From Mactra quadrangularis (lineage: Eukaryota > Mollusca > Bivalvia > Venerida > Mactridae), in assembly GCA_025267735.1 (NCBI GenBank), contig CM046309.1, positions 58,224,319 through 58,288,318 on the forward strand: a stretch of 64,000 nt of DNA, written 5' to 3'. The first letter of the stretch is position 1. Every line of letters begins with the position of its first letter. The notes beneath the pieces are model-generated. The model had not been told where the DNA came from, searched no databases, and worked only from the letters and a program-made list of their open reading frames with translations. Both the position numbers and the translations under genes were made by a program. Below are positions 45,301-51,000 of the stretch, piece after piece.

Positions 45301-48056
45301 TCAAAATTTTTATTTGTAAAATATATAATTATCTCTACATAACGCTGTGGAAGTTAATTATAAACGTCCATAGTAGCAATTGCCGATCATAGATGTCGCG
45401 AAATCGGCGAGAAAGTAACACTTAGGACAGGCGTCATTTTCAGTTATAAGTTGATCGTTAAATTCAGTTACTATATGCAATGCCTGTATGGGTATATTAT
45501 AATAATTTCAAGTGTTAATCTTGACTTATTACTAGACAAATTGTCATGTACACGAAGGAGCCTATATTTTGTTTGCAGCAATTAAAATCATTATGAATCC
45601 TTTGTTTGATGACAAACATGTGTTGGAAATTTTGAACAGAAATTGATGTTAAAAATTGAGATAACATGTGTGTCGGCATTTTTTCACTCTTAGTCTTTGT
45701 TTGATAGCGTAACAATGTCAAAATTGCAATGTCAATTGTGTAATGATTGTGTCAACTTTAATTGTTATTTAGAATGAATTCTTAAAACAAGCGTGACCTA
45801 GTTTTTTATTAATTGTTGATTTTATACGCTAAAAGTAATAGTGGTTTTGAAAAAAAATATATCGGCAATCGCAGGAAATCAAATTTTCTTTGTTTCAATT
45901 TTTCTATGTCAATTTTTTCATTACTTTTAGAAAGTTTAAAACCGTAAAACACTTTTCTGAATTAAAAAAAAACAAAAAAACAAAGAAACAATTTTTTGTC
46001 CTAAAATCGACGAAAAGGGCTAAAAATATTTTCATAGTATACTAACATTAAATACCCTAATTGACTGTCGATTGTTAATCCAAAGAGAGGTGTGAACAAT
46101 GAGACCGCCGGTGGCGATTGCAATGCAATTACATGCCAATTAAACTTAATTGTCAGTCACACGCTGTGATTAACTGGTCGACTAAAGTATGCACAAAGAG
46201 GGTGTCATAAAATCAATAAAGGAGTCGCCAAGTTAGGTTTACACACTTGATTATGTTTGCATATGCCTATGTCTGGTTCCTGTAGGTGTTAGAGAGCATA
46301 TTTTATTAGCGTATCGGAGAAAAAAACAAGTCAAATTATTCTAAGACGTTCAGCGATATAGGGGATTAATTTTAACAGTGCGTGCACAAAAACAAGTTTA
46401 AACTACACTTAAATGTCATTTCCTGTAGCATTGCTTGTTAAATCAAGATGGAAACATAAAAGACAATAAGCCTTTCAAAGGAAGCTATAATATGAAATTG
46501 CAATTTAGCGTGGGTCGCGAAAATATATGACAATACTTCTTAATGGTTGAAGCGATTTCGTTATAACACGTTTTGACGTTTATTTCCGAAAATTTTGCTG
46601 ATACATGTAGTGACCTTAGCAGCTTATCTTTTTATACATTTGACTGCTGTTTATACTTCTAATAACAATCCACAAGAGAAATCCATTCCAGGGACAGACA
46701 GTGTAGACACTGGCAACAGCACACACTGCTCATGAAGGCTAATTTCATTTGAGCTCAGTGCAGCATCACAGGCTGTCGGCGTCCCCATAATTCTTTTTTT
46801 AACACACACACACATATATATACCTGTGTTAAGAAAATTTTTTTCGGGAAACCGACAGCCTGAGTGCAGGATTAGATGCTTATCCTACTTTCCTAAAACC
46901 AGCCCCCAAGACGGAATACCACTTCTCCCAAAAATCCATCACTTCTCCCTATTTAAAGTCCAGGGAGAAGTCACCTCTCCCTAAAATTTGGTCCTAGCTA
47001 GACCCCTGAATTTAATATTTTATTTCATAAAAATGAAATCCCTTCAATGGTTGTGAACTTTTCATCCTCACAGTGTTTCCCCCTTTTGACCAGCTTCCAG
47101 TGTCTTTACCTGTTCCTAAACAACTACAGTTCTACTTGTTTAACAGCACAAAATCTGTGGGCTCATTGTTTTTGTAGGGACTCATTAGTTACATTGTTTC
47201 AAAATATGCGAGTCCCATGGGCCTATGTTTCAAAATGAATCACTGGACTAGAAAATATTTTTCGGACTATAACTTTTTCCATGGTATATAGTCCGAAGGA
47301 CTATAGTCCCAAAAAGTTTTTGGTGCAGACTGTAGTAGCTGACTAGCTTTCTTTTTTTCTTTCTTTCTTAACTTGGTTCCCCTGACCAATTTCTACATCT
47401 TTTTCTATTCAATTAATTTTCTCTATACCCTTATTTTAATTAGCGCACATAGATAAAATTGTCAATTATTGTATCATGTAGATGTAGAGAAATACATCTA
47501 AGAGAGAGAGAGATCTAGAGATCAGGTTTTATCACATCAAAGTTTAATGTTCATAAAGGTGTTAATTTGCATTACAAGCGATCTATTTATTAATGTGTAG
47601 ACATGTAATAACTAGGCTGTGTATCATTTATTGCAAGCACTAGCTTAGTTTATTACGTTTTAATGTGATGTAACTTATCAACTAGCTTGACTTAATGGAA
47701 TAGGTTATATTCACTATAGCCTGAATAAATTTTTACTAGTCCAGGGGCCGGACTTCATGCAAGTGGGTTAGAGCGAGGATTCCTGTATACAATGTATTTG
47801 CATATATTGAATTAGTGTTTTAATTGGGTCCAGTTTGTATAAAATATAAAGATCATGGATAAACGCCATCCATGTATGATTCGTACAGGAACAGAACGGA
47901 CAGGTGTGGTCGAAATTGTATTGATGGAATGAATCGAAACCACGATCCAGGAACAAGAAATCTCTGCAAAAAAGTTTATTTAGCAAAATCATTACCTCTC
48001 AACCATTCTGCTACTTGATCGGCGGTCCATTTTTCAAATTGAATGCTACTTGCCAT
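7649..48056 (-). CDS. CNKSR2: Connector enhancer of kinase suppressor of Ras (CNK), complete gene, 21 exons
   Basis: This is a membrane-associated scaffold of the Ras-Raf-MAPK pathway. Exons in transcript order: 47996-48056, 44837-45006, 43820-44043, 43127-43256, 42488-42616, 41942-42001, 41447-41515, 40638-40915, 33082-33338, 29548-30056, 28348-28524, 18834-18907, 18317-18386, 17351-17396, 16013-16167, 15191-15273, 11186-11254, 10812-10897, 9628-9768, 8537-8745, 7649-7750. Every junction is GT-AG with matching phase. The total is 3099 nt (1032 residues plus TAG), close to the roughly 1034 of vertebrate CNKSR2. Approximate domain order: SAM 8-75, CRIC 78-180, PDZ 222-305, long Ser/Pro-rich linker, PH 760-866, acidic/Ser-rich stretch and a charged helical tail. 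The start is placed at the Kozak-like AAAATGG. An in-frame ATG seven codons upstream (48075-48077), itself preceded by an in-frame TAG, is an alternative. Family assignment is firm. The CNKSR2 symbol is by similarity; an invertebrate would probably have a single cnk. Confidence 0.95.
8171..8445 (+). repeat. TGACC-repeat element, second copy
   Basis: It opens AAAGAGCTCTGCTGGGCGGG then GCATTATACGCCC and contains GTGACCTTGACCTATGACCC and TTGACCTTGACCTTTGACCC about 168 bp apart. CNK intron 20. Confidence 0.75.
8537..8745 (-). CDS. CNKSR2: CNK exon 20 (C-terminal helical region)
   Basis: It encodes VEMRGSSPDFRTSTEDLSLM... through PDIAKFRKVKCLERALK, matching the C-terminal charged helix of vertebrate CNK2 (KLHRLRILKSTLKAREGE). 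Acceptor TTTTCTTTAG, donor AAG|GTAAGA. Confidence 0.92.
9219..9362 (-). repeat. SINE head fragment
   Basis: Includes GATAGGAGGAAGAAAAGCC and the decayed B box ACCTGGAATTGAACC, ending GACTGAGCTAGCCAGACAG. CNK intron 19. Confidence 0.65.
9628..9768 (-). CDS. CNKSR2: CNK exon 19
   Basis: It encodes DSDFSETDDEDPQSQHHHVR... to ISASSLPAH; acidic then Ser-rich, like the segment following the PH domain in vertebrate CNK2. Acceptor GTTTTCAG. Confidence 0.9.
10145..10398 (+). repeat. 300-bp MITE family copy in CNK intron 18
   Basis: AGCCAGATTTAAAAACTTC to GTTGAAAAATCCGGCTAAC, with all central blocks of the family. Confidence 0.82.
10812..10897 (-). CDS. CNKSR2: CNK exon 18 (PH C-terminal helix)
   Basis: It encodes WMNKMGLAAIAYDESIKRPD... 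The conserved PH helix Trp is the first full codon. Donor AAAG|GTACTA. Confidence 0.92.
11186..11254 (-). CDS. CNKSR2: CNK exon 17 (PH domain)
   Basis: It encodes AFKIHNSGTSFCFASDRRED then MSK, matching YAFKACHPKIKSFYFAAE in vertebrate CNK2. The donor AA|GTAAGT gives phase 2. Confidence 0.93.
11309..11343. repeat. (GATT)n microsatellite
   Basis: About eight uninterrupted GATT units. Confidence 0.97.
11483..11926. mobile_element. hAT-like non-autonomous element, exact 8-bp duplication
   Basis: TAGGGGTGTAAC and GTTACACACCTA are the ends. GTGGCAAC flanks both (11475-11482, 11927-11934). The interior has repeated TATTGCAATATATTGC motifs. CNK intron 16. Confidence 0.82.
12079..12451. repeat. 370-bp MITE (AGGGAC..GTCCCT ends), copy 1
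   Basis: AGGGACCGTAGTCAGTTAT and the inverted ACTGACTGAAGTCCCT terminate it. A second copy at 58523-58836 shares GGATTACTCGGATTT, ACTTTTCAATGTCA and GATAAAATCCGAGG. Confidence 0.75.
12728..12866. repeat. 139-bp near-perfect palindrome
   Basis: GTTACACAGTCAGTTACTGA and the exact partner TCAGTAACTGACTGTGTAAC are the ends. Pairing continues inward through CCGGATACGGTGTGATACCG and AATATTGGG, leaving only about a 17-base loop (CTCGAGCTACGCTCTCA). CNK intron 16. Confidence 0.9.
13131..13445. repeat. Dispersed 320-bp repeat pair, copy 1
   Basis: It matches 61100-61445 along its length. Shared blocks include TATTATATGCTTTCCAG, CCAGTTTGAAGCAT and AGCTCACTCGTGAAATA. Internal TTTCAC..GTGAAATA arms make it foldback-like. 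Confidence 0.75.
13800..14206 (+). repeat. 400-bp dispersed repeat, reference copy
   Basis: The left end CCGTAAGCAGATATCCTGTA carries an internal hairpin (ATCCTGTAGAGC...GTACAGGAT). The right end is TTTTAATCAGATTGG. Copies are at 17440 (+), 27740-28280, 35073 (-) and a fragment at 38365-38450. Confidence 0.78.
15191..15273 (-). CDS. CNKSR2: CNK exon 16 (PH domain)
   Basis: It encodes SLKADVVINLPAFKVSPVDG and on to KTKK, the middle strands of the PH domain (LPEFKI in vertebrates). Phase 0 in, 2 out (AG|GTAAGG). Confidence 0.93.
15283..15375. repeat. Compound microsatellite
   Basis: (CAATA)n is followed by (GAT)n and (AAT)n just upstream of CNK exon 16 (in intron 15). Confidence 0.9.
16013..16167 (-). 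CDS. CNKSR2: CNK exon 15 (PH domain start)
   Basis: It encodes [20 protein letters not shown], then WQKRWCVIKDCSMFCYHDKE, the first strands of the PH domain with its conserved W-x-K-R-W pattern. It starts after TATTTAG at 16168-16169. Confidence 0.95.
16266..17016 (+). repeat. 300-bp MITE family copy split by a TGACC-repeat insertion
   Basis: The 5' piece is 16266-16310 and the 3' piece about 16776-17016, ending GTTGAAAAATCTGACTAAAA. The gap is filled by the element at 16311-16775. Confidence 0.7.
16311..16775 (+). repeat. TGACCTTGACCTTTGACC repeat element, 145-bp period
   Basis: It opens with GCATTATATGCCCGAAAA and closes with TTTTCGGGCATAT. Inside, TGACCTTGACCTTTGACC recurs at 16457, 16602 and 16747, giving two full 145-bp monomers and a partial third. 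A related copy at 8171-8445 opens with the same CTGGGCGGGGCATTATACG-type end. Confidence 0.8.
17351..17396 (-). CDS. CNKSR2: CNK exon 14 (46-nt microexon)
   Basis: It encodes SPTVKRRPKMGRKKV, a strongly basic stretch that leads into RRVSCKDLG, as the KSKRRISCKDLG stretch does in vertebrate CNK2. The donor TTG|GTTAGT is weak but gives the correct phase (G|AT, Asp). Confidence 0.85.
17440..17960 (+). repeat. 400-bp dispersed repeat, diverged copy
   Basis: It shares GTGTCGACCAATCAATGCAT, AGACGATGTAAACA and GGGTTTTAATCAGATTG with 13800-14206. The middle is diverged. Confidence 0.6.
18059..18277. repeat. 220-bp foldback (GTTGATCAT family), copy 1
   Basis: GGCTGCAACAAGTTGATCAT and ATGATCAACTTGTTGTGGCC are inverted ends, with TTA on both outer sides. 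It is 39 bp from exon 13. Confidence 0.82.
18317..18386 (-). CDS. CNKSR2: CNK exon 13
   Basis: It encodes YVVRIVGGVPQKIPVKSESS and PSE. Phase 2 in, 0 out (GAG|GTATGG). Confidence 0.87.
18834..18907 (-). CDS. CNKSR2: CNK exon 12
   Basis: It encodes ELETKTKKHVGFSGVDSDKE... to DNQT; acceptor TTTTTCAG, donor AC|GTAAGT. It is basic then acidic linker before the PH domain. Confidence 0.88.
19021..19265. mobile_element. Tc1/mariner-type MITE
   Basis: CAGTGCCCTACAAAAGTTCT and the inverted AACTTTTGGAGGGCACTG form the TIRs. A related single terminus is at 16200-16228. CNK intron 11, about 110 bp from exon 12. Confidence 0.65.
19267..21319. other. CNK intron 11, no recognisable feature
   Basis: AT-rich sequence without ORFs, splice-flanked exons or clear repeats. 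A short GGGGCCCGTATTATTAAGC motif at 20243 may be a repeat end. Confidence 0.5.
21320..21475. repeat. Foldback MITE, CAGTGGCG family
   Basis: CACTGATTTAAATACTC and AAGTATTTAAATCAGC pair. The outer ends AATCAGCGGCATATACAT and CGCCACTGACAGTTG follow the copy at 2766. Confidence 0.65.
21868..22160 (-). repeat. SINE copy with head
   Basis: GGGTTTGACGCTGTAGCAAC core, GTAGGAGAGAGAATG block, and decayed B-box head GCTCAAGAATCGAAACC. Confidence 0.72.
22807..22880. repeat. 74-bp hairpin family, copy A
   Basis: GGGTTTAGTGCAAGACGGT... pairs with ...CGACCATTTTCTGCTAAACCC around CTCTTTTCGTATAT. CNK intron 11. Confidence 0.8.
24648..24801. mobile_element. Small hAT-type MITE
   Basis: Perfect 13-bp TIRs GGGCTGTCACGAT / ATCGTGACAGCCC lie 154 bp apart. 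CNK intron 11. Confidence 0.65.
25290..25515. repeat. 220-bp foldback (GTTGATCAT family), copy 2
   Basis: GCCACCACAAGTTGATCATA and GATCAATTTGTTGTGGCC are inverted ends. Internal GAGCGAGGAAATAAAAATAA and GACGGTTTTTACA blocks are shared with 18059 and 54345. Confidence 0.8.
25869..26165 (-). repeat. SINE copy, near full length
   Basis: (GTTT)n tail, GGGTTTAACGCCGTAGCAAC core, and head ACCCGGGAATCGAACCCACG, whose reverse strand is an intact GGTTCGATTCCCGGG B box. Confidence 0.85.
26236..26616. mobile_element. Tc1/mariner-type MITE
   Basis: The TIR CAGTACCCACCAAAAGTTCT has its inverted partner at the far end (TCTCCAAACTTTTAGTGGGT). TA flanks both ends. CNK intron 11. Confidence 0.6.
26891..27272. 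mobile_element. piggyBac-like non-autonomous element
   Basis: TTAA flanks both ends (26887-26890, 27273-27276). The termini CCCTAAACTGG and CCAGTAAAGGG are inverted, as in piggyBac-type MITEs. The short ORF inside is not conserved-looking. Confidence 0.72.
27740..28280. repeat. 400-bp dispersed repeat, foldback-like double copy
   Basis: The right half (27950-28275) matches the 13800 family in reverse. The left half (27745-27900) carries GTGTCGACCAATCAATGCAC and ATTTCTATTTTTACACCAAT in the forward sense. The locus is therefore two inverted partial copies joined near 27940, 68 bp 3' of exon 11. Confidence 0.65.
28348..28524 (-). CDS. CNKSR2: CNK exon 11 (linker)
   Basis: It encodes EMSDIGISEGATSVPYPYVL... 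to KIGSTYGSNT. The acceptor is TATTCTCCCAG and the donor ACG|GTAAGA, phase 0/0. Tyr/Pro-rich. Confidence 0.9.
28786..28858. repeat. 74-bp hairpin family, copy B
   Basis: GGTTTAGTGCAAAACGGTTG pairs imperfectly with CGACTGTTTCACGCTAAGC around CTCTTTTTTTAACT. CNK intron 10. Confidence 0.75.
29548..30056 (-). CDS. CNKSR2: CNK exon 10 (Ser/Pro/acidic linker, longest exon)
   Basis: This 509-nt exon encodes NLSELQKLASTAMEKRQEYK near its start, a Glu/Asp-rich middle and a Ser-rich end (SSTDSVPPSESSMESS...). Low complexity suggests disorder and many phospho-acceptor sites. The donor is AGG|GTAAGA. Confidence 0.9.
30123..30390 (-). repeat. 300-bp MITE family copy, inverted, in CNK intron 9
   Basis: It is the reverse complement of the family (TTTTTAGCCACATTTTTCAA start). 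It ends about 70 bp from exon 10 and is inverted relative to the copies at 10145, 16266/16776, 41010 and 63377. Confidence 0.82.
31556..31835 (-). repeat. Second SINE type, with decayed tRNA head
   Basis: The core TTTTACGACGTCCAGCACAC and CTTTCCTGGACCCTTGTCTA is followed by a head with GTGGGATTCAAATCC (B-box-like in reverse). A related copy is at 31935-32155, with CCGGGCTCTAACCCGC in the head. Confidence 0.6.
32349..32935. mobile_element. 587-bp non-autonomous element with 8-bp target duplication
   Basis: CAAACTCCCCGCAGCGGTTA at one end and TAACCGCTGTGAGGAGTTTG at the other form near-perfect TIRs. GAATATCT flanks both sides (32341-32348, 32936-32943). An 8-bp duplication suggests the hAT superfamily. 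It has landed inside a foldback of the CAGTGGCGCATACATT family. A shorter relative lies at 62236-62566 and a fragment at about 48180. Confidence 0.75.
33082..33338 (-). CDS. CNKSR2: CNK exon 9 (linker)
   Basis: It encodes EINDGNDTDNDVF... through SPQFTQFTLPVQPDPKQRRA to EIIINSPS. It is Ser/Thr/Pro-rich and presumably disordered. Phases: 2 in (K codon AA|G), 1 out (G|GTGAGT). Confidence 0.9.
33836..33970. repeat. Foldback MITE in CNK intron 8
   Basis: TTTGAATAATTTCACGGTGA and TCACCGTGAAATTATTCATG pair, with outer CAACTGTCAAA / TTTGACAGTTG arms. Confidence 0.75.
35073..35472 (-). repeat. 400-bp dispersed repeat (CAATCTGATTAAAACCC end)
   Basis: It aligns in reverse with 13800-14206 over its whole length. 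Shared blocks include TTGTTTACATCGTCTACATC, GGTCTAAAAATAGAAATTA, GATGAAAGCTACCCATTGAT and CTACAGGATATCTGTTTACG. CNK intron 8. Confidence 0.8.
35693..35770. repeat. 74-bp hairpin family, copy C
   Basis: GGGTTTAGCGCAAAACAGT... pairs with ...ACTGTTTTGCACTAAACCC around CTCTTTTCTTATAT. There is a small AAAT insertion in the right arm. Confidence 0.85.
36620..36815. repeat. C-rich decayed minisatellite, about 35-bp unit
   Basis: Five or six degenerate units of the form ACCTTGCCC...CCCTGACAGACCCCCATA run in tandem in CNK intron 8. The Pro/Ser/Thr-rich frame it opens on the plus strand is a composition effect. Confidence 0.65.
37098..37395 (-). repeat. SINE copy with tRNA-like head
   Basis: It runs from a tail-side TTTTACACTATAGCAACG block to a head with CCCAGGAATCAAACCC (decayed B box). 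CNK intron 8. Confidence 0.7.
39123..39504. other. Insertion-like segment between 13-bp direct repeats
   Basis: ATATGCCTGCCAT occurs at 39123-39135 and 39492-39504. The segment between is more CpG-rich than its surroundings and holds ACCAAAATGGCGTCTAAATA, a start-codon-like context followed by only ten codons. It could be a retro-inserted fragment with a target duplication. Chance repetition cannot be excluded. Confidence 0.35.
40008..40081. repeat. 74-bp hairpin family, copy D
   Basis: The arms AAAACTGTCGTAACTCA and TGAGTTATGACTGTTT surround CTCTTTTCTTATTT. The left outer arm is diverged. It lies about 180 bp from copy E. Confidence 0.7.
40259..40330. repeat. 74-bp hairpin family, copy E
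   Basis: It pairs GGCTTAAGGCAAAACG... with ...TTTGCGTTAAGCC around the family loop ACTCTTTT. It is in CNK intron 8. Confidence 0.7.
40638..40915 (-). CDS. CNKSR2: CNK exon 8 (PDZ end and linker)
   Basis: It encodes VGWSLKKLVHQLKENPKEVI and then LLLKKRPRH, the last PDZ helix and strand, followed by a basic and Ser-rich linker ending EELDSPK. The donor is AA|GTATGT. Confidence 0.94.
41010..41311 (+). repeat. 300-bp MITE family copy in CNK intron 7
   Basis: This full-length copy runs from AAAGCAGGATTT to TTGAAAAATCCTGCTAAAA. It starts about 95 bp upstream (in transcript sense) of exon 8 and is inverted relative to the copy at 30123-30390. Confidence 0.82.
41447..41515 (-). CDS. CNKSR2: CNK exon 7 (PDZ)
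   Basis: This 69-nt exon encodes SPADLCGKIEKGDEVIQVNN, the GDEVIQVN strand typical of PDZ domains. Phase is 0 at both ends. Confidence 0.94.
41942..42001 (-). CDS. CNKSR2: CNK exon 6 (PDZ)
   Basis: This 60-nt exon encodes GMHIQSLYYGVHVISGIKDM. GMHI stands in the GLGF loop position (GMYI in vertebrate CNK2). Confidence 0.92.
42488..42616 (-). CDS. CNKSR2: CNK exon 5 (CRIC end, PDZ start)
   Basis: It encodes TKMLSDICEKIV... and ends SLEQATIRKKQPEEL, leading into the PDZ carboxylate-binding loop. The acceptor is TGTATTTCAG and the donor CTT|GTAAGT. Confidence 0.92.
43127..43256 (-). CDS. CNKSR2: CNK exon 4 (CRIC domain)
   Basis: It encodes APFNGFHDLCLVRNTIVKMG and on to TIPDIELNLSTT, aligning with the second half of CRIC. 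Phases: 2 in, 0 out (ACA|GTAAGA). Confidence 0.92.
43525..43765 (+). repeat. SINE copy in opposite orientation
   Basis: It matches the family in reverse (CCATTCTCCCTCCTACCAAT at one end, GCATTAAACCCC then an (AAAC)-rich tail at the other), in CNK intron 3. Confidence 0.7.
43820..44043 (-). CDS. CNKSR2: CNK exon 3 (CRIC domain)
   Basis: It begins RYGYDTENLQYLALQL and ends VATLKNLVAWMD, matching the start and middle of the conserved region in CNK (CRIC). A Ser/Arg-rich insert lies between. The acceptor is TTATTACAG and the donor AA|GTATGT. Confidence 0.94.
44074..44510. mobile_element. hAT-like non-autonomous element in CNK intron 2
   Basis: The TIRs TAAGGGTGTATCAGTATAC and GCGTATTGTTACACCCTTA resemble those of the element at 11483-11926. 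I see no exact target duplication. It begins about 30 bp from exon 3. Confidence 0.5.
44837..45006 (-). CDS. CNKSR2: CNK exon 2 (SAM domain)
   Basis: It carries the rest of the SAM domain, including the highly conserved FGHQELILEAIDLLRNL, near-identical to vertebrate CNKs. The acceptor is TTTATTTCAG|GA and the donor TTG|GTAAGT. Confidence 0.95.
45198..47332. mobile_element. 2.1-kb TIR element in CNK intron 1
   Basis: The termini CAGTCTGC and GCAGACTG are inverted and flanked by TAGTA on both sides (45193-45197, 47333-47337). Subterminal TATAGTCC-type motifs occur near both ends (TAGTCCGATTGGACTA, TAGTCCGAAGGACTA). I see no intact transposase, so it is probably non-autonomous or decayed. A smaller foldback (46769-46862) is nested in it. 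Confidence 0.6.
46769..46862. repeat. Small foldback nested in the 2.1-kb element
   Basis: CAGGCTGTCGG and the reverse complement of CCGACAGCCTG bracket a (CA)n/(TA)n core. The flanks AGTGCAGCATCA and AGTGCAGGATTA resemble an imperfect duplication. Confidence 0.6.
47996..48056 (-). CDS. CNKSR2: CNK exon 1 (SAM start)
   Basis: It encodes MASSIQFEKWTADQVAEWLR, the first helix of the SAM domain with its WTxxQVxxWL pattern, and ends AGAG|GTAATG (phase 1). Confidence 0.93.
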
Positions 48057-51000
48057 TTTCTGATTGTCAAGAAGCATTTTAATTTGAAATGTTTTCTAAT
48101 TTATTCTTAATTTGACAAGCACCTGTCATTCCACTTTCGGTGAACCATTAAAACAACACGGCGTGAAAAACACTCACAATTCGGTCAAACCTCTCCACAG
48201 CGGTTATTTCCCTTTGTAGAAGCGTTGAAAGTAGCAATGCGTGATATAAAATAAGTTATTAACATCCTTATTAAAACAATGTATATTTTTTATATAAATA
48301 TTTGAGTGATGAAATATCAGGGCTTTGCATAAAGAATATTATGAATACACAAAATACACATGTAGTAAATCACGCATTATTTAATACGTCTCCAAATTGG
48401 TTGCCGAGACCCTAAAAATGAATAAAATAACATAATATAGAGGTCTCCACGGCGATGCCTTTGTATAAGATATCAGGGAATTAGATCTATGTCTCTGAAG
48501 ATATATTATATTTTTAAAATGAACTATATTTACAACCAAGGTGATATTCATGTCCATTTCACGTCCTTGTCATTTGTAATTCTTTATCATAAAACATGTA
48601 ATTGATTAAGAAACCGCCTGAGAGAAATTTATGAATTATTAAAGTTATTAGAATTATTTTTTGAAATATTAAAAAAAAACAAAGTCTGTGCAGTGACGAA
48701 ACAGACTCTGTTATCTTCCCCATCAAAAATGTTACACTAAAAATGTGTTAACAAAGATGTTAACTAGATAAAAATTAGGTAATTATCTATAAATAATTTA
48801 CTCCATTTATGTTAATTGCTGGTGATAAAATTTTATCGTATTTTTATCGTTTTTTAAATGCTGTAATAATCACCTTATTGTTGTTTTAAATGATTATGAA
48901 AGATAAAAAATCTTGTAAACTTGCCGCTAATTAGATTAAGATTGATAATATTTTTTAATTTAGTGAGATAAATTGTCATCAAATATTTTTTAACTTTTTT
49001 AAGAACACTCAGCTATTTTATTGAATTTCAGTTGAGTTTTTTAGAAAAAAAATGCTCTGGCACGACGCATTTTAATTTATAAATTTACGAACAATTACTT
49101 GTAACCAGGGACTTTATATAACATATCATGTAATATAAAATCCCTGTTATAACCAACAGTTAAAAAGGTCGAAATAGGGATCGCAACAATACAAAAATTA
49201 TACAAGGAACTATTTTTTTATGAAAAAAAAAACCAGAACAGATAATTTATTTCAGTAATGTATATAATAGAATCTTTACAAACAAATGAAAATAAACAAT
49301 GTACAATGAATCAGTTTATTATTCCAATATAAACTAAATTGATAAAACAAAAATTATCAGAGTGGTAAAACAATGTCAGTGTTTATTTTTGGTCAATTTT
49401 ATAGCCATATATGGGCTATATTCCCAATCTAAAATCAAATCTTATTTTCCCCCAAATTTCAATACAAAATTCCCAATTTTACTTGAAAAAGATGATACAT
49501 CCCAGTAATTTTTCTTTTAAATTAACTAACAAATTTTATGAAAAATGATACTAAAAAATTTATTAAATCTGTTATTGTTATTAAATTTGCATGACATTTC
49601 ACCCCAATTTAAACCAAAATGCCGATAAAATTCCCAATTCTAGGGGTATAATTCCCAATTCTAGGGGTAAGGGTCATATTTCCAAATTTGTGGAAAAAAC
49701 ATTGAATGTCGAAGTTGTTTTTTCGTGAGATATCTTTGAACAATTTATAAAGTATTTGTCTTACTAAAAAAGTCTCAGCTAATGCACTTTCTCATGGGTA
49801 CTTCCTCCGTTCACGATTTTAAATAATTCAATATAAATTGCACTGATCATGTACGTGACAATTTAATAAACTGTACAAACATGCAATTTGCACACGTTAG
49901 TCCCTCAAGCTGTCCGAAAATCTGGAAACCCCTTAATTTACGTGTCTATAATATGAAGATTTCATCGGTTGATTACCGGTAAACACCTGTCTTGTACGCT
50001 GAATTAACTAAATCATAATTGATCCAATAACACCGTTCTACTGTGCACCGGATGTCAACAGACAATTGCATGTCGGGTAACAGGCTGTCATGGCGGATTG
50101 TTTACTTTTGCCGCGGGACTGTATTTAAAATCTTCTGTGTACCTCATTTTAATTTTATCAAAATATTAATTTATAAGACAAAACGGGTACTGATCATATC
50201 GTGCTCTCGATTACAAATAAAAACACATGTACCGTTGACATTTCACAGGTCTGTCATGTAATTTTCTTCTGATACGTTGCGTTTAAGATTGTAATTTAAA
50301 CATGGTTATCTTCTGCATGAACAAATCAGGCTTCTTTATCATAAATTATCGGAAATAGTATTCATTACGCCGTAGAAACACATTGTATAGGTCATCTAAC
50401 GACGGTCAGTCAACCTACTCACTGTTCCTGGAAAGGCTAAATCTCCGGATTTAGCTGTTAACCAACTACTTGGCGCATAATATTAACTGACAACTATTCT
50501 ACATGATTAAGAATCATTTGTAGGAGGGAGAATGGCCGTAGAAATTATTTCATGACCAAGCTCCACGAAAGTGTGCTCCGCCCAGGAATCGAACCCACGA
50601 TCCCTCGATTAGTAGACAATTCACAGCAATGTAACAGGGATATCATAAATGCGAATTAAAAATATAAGTCAACAGGTAAATTCAAACAGACTATACATAT
50701 TTTGTTGCTCGTAGTTTTCACATTTAACACACATATATTTTGAGTTAATGAAATTATTATCATTTTTGGGGTATAGTTTATATTTTCGTTTATGGCATTA
50801 AAATAAACGCCAATATTAATCAATCAAAAAATATTTTGTTATACCCTTTCCAATTTAAGTCCAACAAGTTATGTGTTTTACATGTATTTTGGGCAATACA
50901 TAAATATGTATATATAATGTTAAGCACTATTTTGCGCATAACGCAACATTTCTTATATTGATGCTGAGTGTTTTATAATGAAATACCAAATTAAATTTGC

